Shown piece after piece: positions 13,471-16,406 of a stretch of DNA of 16,406 nucleotides. The position numbers were made by a program, and so were the translations under genes. The notes beneath the pieces were generated by a model. The model saw only the letters and a program-made list of their open reading frames with translations, ran no database searches and was not told the origin of the DNA. The stretch is taken from assembly GCA_004347865.1 (NCBI GenBank), contig QNUZ01000016.1, positions 1 to 16,406 of the forward strand. Reading direction: 5' to 3'. Within the stretch, counting starts at the first letter, position 1. Each line of letters starts with the position of its first letter. Source of the DNA: Archaeoglobi archaeon (lineage in GTDB: Archaea; Halobacteriota; Archaeoglobi; Archaeoglobales; Archaeoglobaceae).

Positions 13471-14988
13471 GTGAAGAATATGAGGATAACGGTTTACGAC
13501 GGTGCGACAACGATAGGGGGGAACAAGATATACCTCGAGGAGGAGGGAAAGGGAATTTTCCTTGATTTCGGGATGAACTTCGCAAGGCATAGGCTTTACT
13601 ATGACGAGTTCCTCAGGGAAAGAAGTTCGAGGGGAATATACGACGCTATACAGCTCGGGATGATTCCGAGGCTGAACGTGTACAGGAAGGATCTAATCCC
13701 CTCGGACCTCGATGTTTCCGGTTTTCCGAAACCCGATGTTTTTGCGGTTTTGCTGAGCCATGCGCATCTGGATCACTGCGGCTGCATCGGATATTTAGAC
13801 GCGGAGATCCCCATTGCCGCAACTGCGACCACCCTGGCAATTCTGAAAGCGATGAGGGACACCTCTAAACCCGGCCCGGGAATGGAGGTCCCATACTTCT
13901 CAAAAAGGGTTCCTGCCGATGATAGCAGGGTGCTCGAAGCGAGCAGGTCGGCGAAGGATCCATACTGCTGCAGAAGGTTCTACTGCACGGAAGAGATGGA
14001 TGAAAGGTTAAGGCAGTTTTTCTGCGAGTCGCATAGGTCGAAGAAAATCGAGCCACCCGAATGCGGGAAAATCGACGAGCTTGGAATTCCCTTCGGCATC
14101 GAGGCCTGCGAGCTCGACCACTCTGTCTACGGGGCCTGCGGATTCTTAATCCAAGGGGACACCACGGTTGCCTACACCGGGGATTTCAGAGTTCACGGCA
14201 GAAGTGCGGAGAAAACCGAGCGCTTCCTGAGAAAAGCAAGAGATGCGTCGGTTCTCGTAATCGAGGGCACAAAGGCCGGGGATGAAGGGAGCGTTTCGGA
14301 GCGGGAAGTCTTCGTGAACTGTCTCAAAGCTGTTGAGAATGCAAGAGGGCTGGTAATAGCCGACTTCTCACCAAGGAACTTCGAGAGGCTGGAGATGTTC
14401 GGAGAAATCGCGAGAAGGACTGGAAGAGAGCTCGCGGTTACGGCAAAGGATGCCTACATGCTGAAGGCCCTTGAATGCGCCGACGGGATTGACAGGATGA
14501 AGGACTGCAGGGTATACTTCGAGCTGAAAGCTCAGAGGGATGCATGGGAGAACCAAGTTCTGGAGCTTTACAGCGAAAAGAGAGTTGATCCTGCGGAGAT
14601 CAGGAAGAATTCCGAATGCTTCATACTCTGCTTCTCTTACTACGACATGAAGCACCTACTCGACATAAGGCCCGAATCCGGAACCTACATCTACTCCTCC
14701 AGCGAAGCGCACTCCGAAGAACAGGATTTCGACTTCCTCAGGCTTAACAGCTGGCTCAGGCTTTTCAGCTTCGAGATCCGCGGCTTCAGGATTGACCAGA
14801 ACGGCCTTCACTTCGAGAGGGGTTACCACGCCTCGGGTCACGCGTCCTCGGAAGATCTAAGGAGGGCGATCGAGACTGCGGATCCAGATGTCATAATCCC
14901 CGTGCACACGGAAAAAGCGGAATGGTTTCTGGAACAGTTTGGAGAAAGGGTGAAAACAGTCAGTGACGGTGGTTCTGTCGAGATCTAG
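13471..14988 (+). CDS. RNase J-like beta-CASP metallo-beta-lactamase-fold hydrolase
   Basis: This is probably an RNA-processing nuclease (RNase J/CPSF group). The 505-residue protein has metal-binding HAHLDH (97-102), a later histidine in ELDHSVYG (H217) and the Asp of YTGDFRVHG (D237). Beta-CASP features follow: VLVIEGT (motif A-like Glu), SGHASSEDLRRAI (H457) and IIPVHTEKAEWF (H479). An insert of about 45 residues around 160-205 holds five cysteines (C166, C167, C172, C185, C198), unusual for the core fold. Start: GTG at 13471 fits the TATA box, although ATG at 13480 (MRITVYDGATT) is possible. A T-rich tract (15003-15016) follows the stop. Substrate and exo- versus endo- mode cannot be read from sequence. 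Confidence 0.85.
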   Translation: MKNMRITVYDGATTIGGNKIYLEEEGKGIFLDFGMNFARHRLYYDEFLRERSSRGIYDAIQLGMIPRLNVYRKDLIPSDLDVSGFPKPDVFAVLLSHAHLDHCGCIGYLDAEIPIAATATTLAILKAMRDTSKPGPGMEVPYFSKRVPADDSRVLEASRSAKDPYCCRRFYCTEEMDERLRQFFCESHRSKKIEPPECGKIDELGIPFGIEACELDHSVYGACGFLIQGDTTVAYTGDFRVHGRSAEKTERFLRKARDASVLVIEGTKAGDEGSVSEREVFVNCLKAVENARGLVIADFSPRNFERLEMFGEIARRTGRELAVTAKDAYMLKALECADGIDRMKDCRVYFELKAQRDAWENQVLELYSEKRVDPAEIRKNSECFILCFSYYDMKHLLDIRPESGTYIYSSSEAHSEEQDFDFLRLNSWLRLFSFEIRGFRIDQNGLHFERGYHASGHASSEDLRRAIETADPDVIIPVHTEKAEWFLEQFGERVKTVSDGGSVEI

Positions 14989-15023
14989 AGATCCCTGCAA
15001 ATTCTTTTCTCTTTTAATTCTCG

Positions 15024-15213
15024 ATGATGGAGTTTCAGAGGTCGAATGCGGTTGTTGAAGTGAGGTGGAAGGAAAGCATAGAAGGGGGGAGTTGAAGGTG
15101 GTGGAAAAGGCTGTGAACCTCGGATTTAAGGGATTCGGGGGCAGGAACCTTTTTTGTCGGTCTTCCCCAAAGGCAAGCTTTGTCTGTTCTTCGATGAAAG
15201 ACAAAAATATTAA
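15024..15213 (+). pseudogene. Small protein gene interrupted at two homopolymers (about 63 codons)
   Basis: Three consecutive frames look like one small protein. The first starts ATG at 15024 (MMEFQRSNAVVEVRWKESIE) and stops just after a G6 run (15084-15089). The second continues from about 15090 (LKVVEKAVNLGFKGFGGRN). The third, after a T6 run (15150-15155), gives SVFPKGKLCLFFDERQKY and stops at the TAA 15211-15213. Adding one base to each run yields a continuous product of about 63 residues. I do not recognise the family. The remnant's end overlaps the pyruvate kinase promoter. It could be a decayed gene or an intact gene with homopolymer sequencing errors. Confidence 0.4.
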
Positions 15214-15214
15214 A
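15205..15214 (+). promoter_or_regulatory. TATA box of the pyruvate kinase gene
   Basis: AAATATTAAA is centred about 25 nt before the ATG at 15235, typical of a leaderless archaeal transcript. Confidence 0.55.
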
Positions 15215-15234
15215 TTTTGCGGAGAGATTCGTGC

Positions 15235-16406
15235 ATGAGCACCAAGATAATCGCCTCACTCGGCCCCGCTTCCCGCGATTTAAACACTGTCATAAACCTT
15301 TGCAAAGAGGGCGTCAGCGGCTTCAGGATAAACTTTGCGCACGGAAATGAGGAGCTGTGGAAATCAATGGTTGAAAATGTTCTGAGAGCTGAGAACATCT
15401 ATTCAAAACCGCTGACAATCATCGGAGATCTCAGGGGGCCATCGATAAGGCTCGGAGAGCTGAAGGAGCAGATCACCGCTAAAAAGGGGGAAACCCTTAA
15501 ACTTGTGCTCTCGGAAAGAAGTGAGGGAAGGGAGCTTCCGCTGCCCGTTAGGGAGGTCTATGAGCAGCTGGAGGTTGGCGATCTCGTAATCATGAGCGAC
15601 GGAAAATTCAGATTTCGTGTTTCTGAAATAGGGGAATTCGTTGAACTTACGGCGCTCACAGATGCTGTGATAGGCTCCGGAAATACGATTGTAGTTGCGA
15701 ACAAGGAATTCGACTTGCCGCTGCTGAGGGAAAAAGACCTTGCCGACATAGAATTCGCGGTTAAAAACAAGTTCAGCTACATCGGGCTGAGCTACGTTAG
15801 AGGCCCTTCAGACCTGGAAATGCTCAGGAAAGTCATAAAAAAGTCTGGAGGGGAAAGAACTGGAATAATAGCAAAGATAGAAACAAAATCTGCCGTTAAA
15901 AATCTTGATGAAATAGTTGAACTCTGTGAAGCTGTTCTAGTTGCAAGAGGGGATCTTGGAATGAACTTCGGGCTTGAGGAAATACCCTATCTGCAGAGGA
16001 AGATCATAAGAAGGTCGATCGAAATTGGAAAACCTGTGATTCTCGCCACACAGCTTCTGGAGTCGATGATAGAAAATCCAATTCCAACGAGGGCCGAAGT
16101 TGTGGATATAAGCACGGCAACCAGCGAGGGCGTCGATGCGCTCATGCTCACAGGAGAAACTGCAATAGGAAAGCATCCTGTAGAGGCGGTGAGATGGCTC
16201 AGAAAGATAATAGAGACGACGGAGAAAAAAATGACAGTGAATAAGTCCAGGGATGTTAAAGGGCTGAACGAGAAATTTGCCAAGGGAGTCGTTGAGCTGG
16301 CTGAAGACATAAATTCGAAGCTCGTTGTTTTCAGCAAATTCGGAAATACTCCCAGAAGGATAGCCCTCCTAAGGCCTGCGGTCGAATTCTACGTCGGAAC
16401 GCCAGA
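15235..16406 (+). CDS. pyk: Pyruvate kinase, C-terminus beyond window edge
   Basis: The enzyme converts phosphoenolpyruvate and ADP to pyruvate and ATP. The 390 visible residues show the N-terminal signature STKIIASLGPAS, active-site R31/N33/H36 in FRINFAHG, and D65 and R72 in GDLRGPSIRLG. The beta-barrel B domain (about 75-170) follows, then the catalytic Lys/Glu segment IIAKIETK, ARGDLGMNFGLEEIP, and ATQLLESMIENPIPTRAEV with the following LTGETAIGKHP. The start of the C-terminal regulatory domain is present (about 350 onward). The ATG is 25 nt after a TATA box. The stop codon lies outside the window, and residues missing at the C-terminus are typically under 100. Nothing suggests a defect. 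Confidence 0.96.
   Translation, partial: MSTKIIASLGPASRDLNTVINLCKEGVSGFRINFAHGNEELWKSMVENVLRAENIYSKPLTIIGDLRGPSIRLGELKEQITAKKGETLKLVLSERSEGRELPLPVREVYEQLEVGDLVIMSDGKFRFRVSEIGEFVELTALTDAVIGSGNTIVVANKEFDLPLLREKDLADIEFAVKNKFSYIGLSYVRGPSDLEMLRKVIKKSGGERTGIIAKIETKSAVKNLDEIVELCEAVLVARGDLGMNFGLEEIPYLQRKIIRRSIEIGKPVILATQLLESMIENPIPTRAEVVDISTATSEGVDALMLTGETAIGKHPVEAVRWLRKIIETTEKKMTVNKSRDVKGLNEKFAKGVVELAEDINSKLVVFSKFGNTPRRIALLRPAVEFYVGTP

Noticed and set aside
1..16406. CRISPR arrays, insertion sequences with terminal repeats, rRNA
   Set aside because: No regularly spaced repeats, transposase motifs or rRNA-like sequence were found on reading.

Overview
This is archaeal DNA, most likely a thermophilic euryarchaeon of the Archaeoglobales type. 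That lineage is an inference from gene content and style, with no database check. The signs are an archaeal SRP19, an aTrm-G10-type tRNA methyltransferase, the coenzyme F420 enzyme CofD, an archaeal/eukaryotic-type glycyl-tRNA synthetase and a beta-CASP RNase J-like protein. Several TATA boxes also lie about 25 nt ahead of start codons, as in leaderless archaeal transcripts, and arginine is mostly AGG/AGA.

Layout. (1) 1-85: 3' part of tRNA-Ser(UGA), cut by the window edge, then a T-run terminator. (2) About 86-3164: a clearly A+T-richer island abutting the tRNA. It holds broken reading frames (one with a helix-turn-helix-like end), one intact minus-strand gene of unknown function (591-1322) and the C-terminal half of a DUF1156-type adenine DNA methylase. 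That methylase's upstream coding sequence survives only as an interrupted frame. This looks like a decayed, tRNA-associated mobile or defence island; no integrase or att repeat was seen. (3) 3165-4385: a DUF2400 (HhH-GPD/4Fe-4S) DNA-glycosylase-like protein fused to a C-terminal PD-(D/E)XK nuclease-like domain. Around it are small gene remnants and a zinc-ribbon gene. (4) 8118-5107, minus strand: a compact operon purQ > CBS-ParB/SerK-like > srp19 > aTrm-G10, with overlaps or a 2-nt gap. (5) 8071-11458, plus strand, divergent from purQ: glyS > cofD > radical SAM protein, each junction overlapping by 4 nt (ATGA). (6) 11606-13189: a stand-alone CheY-like receiver, convergent with an Mrr-like nuclease-fold protein. 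The latter is split in two frames at a C6 run and has lost the usual catalytic E-x-K. (7) 13471-14988: RNase J-like beta-CASP hydrolase. (8) 15024-15213: a small reading frame interrupted twice at homopolymers. (9) 15235-end: pyruvate kinase, cut by the window edge.

Regions 4, 5, 7 and 9 are housekeeping: purine, serine/cysteine, F420 and pyruvate metabolism, translation, SRP, and tRNA and RNA processing. Regions 2, 3 and 6 carry the DNA-modification and nuclease-fold genes and most of the broken genes. The points most worth pursuing are the DUF2400-nuclease fusion, the degenerate Mrr-like protein with its homopolymer frameshift, the CBS-SerK-like fusion inside a purQ operon, and the DYPY variant of the aTrm-G10 catalytic motif.
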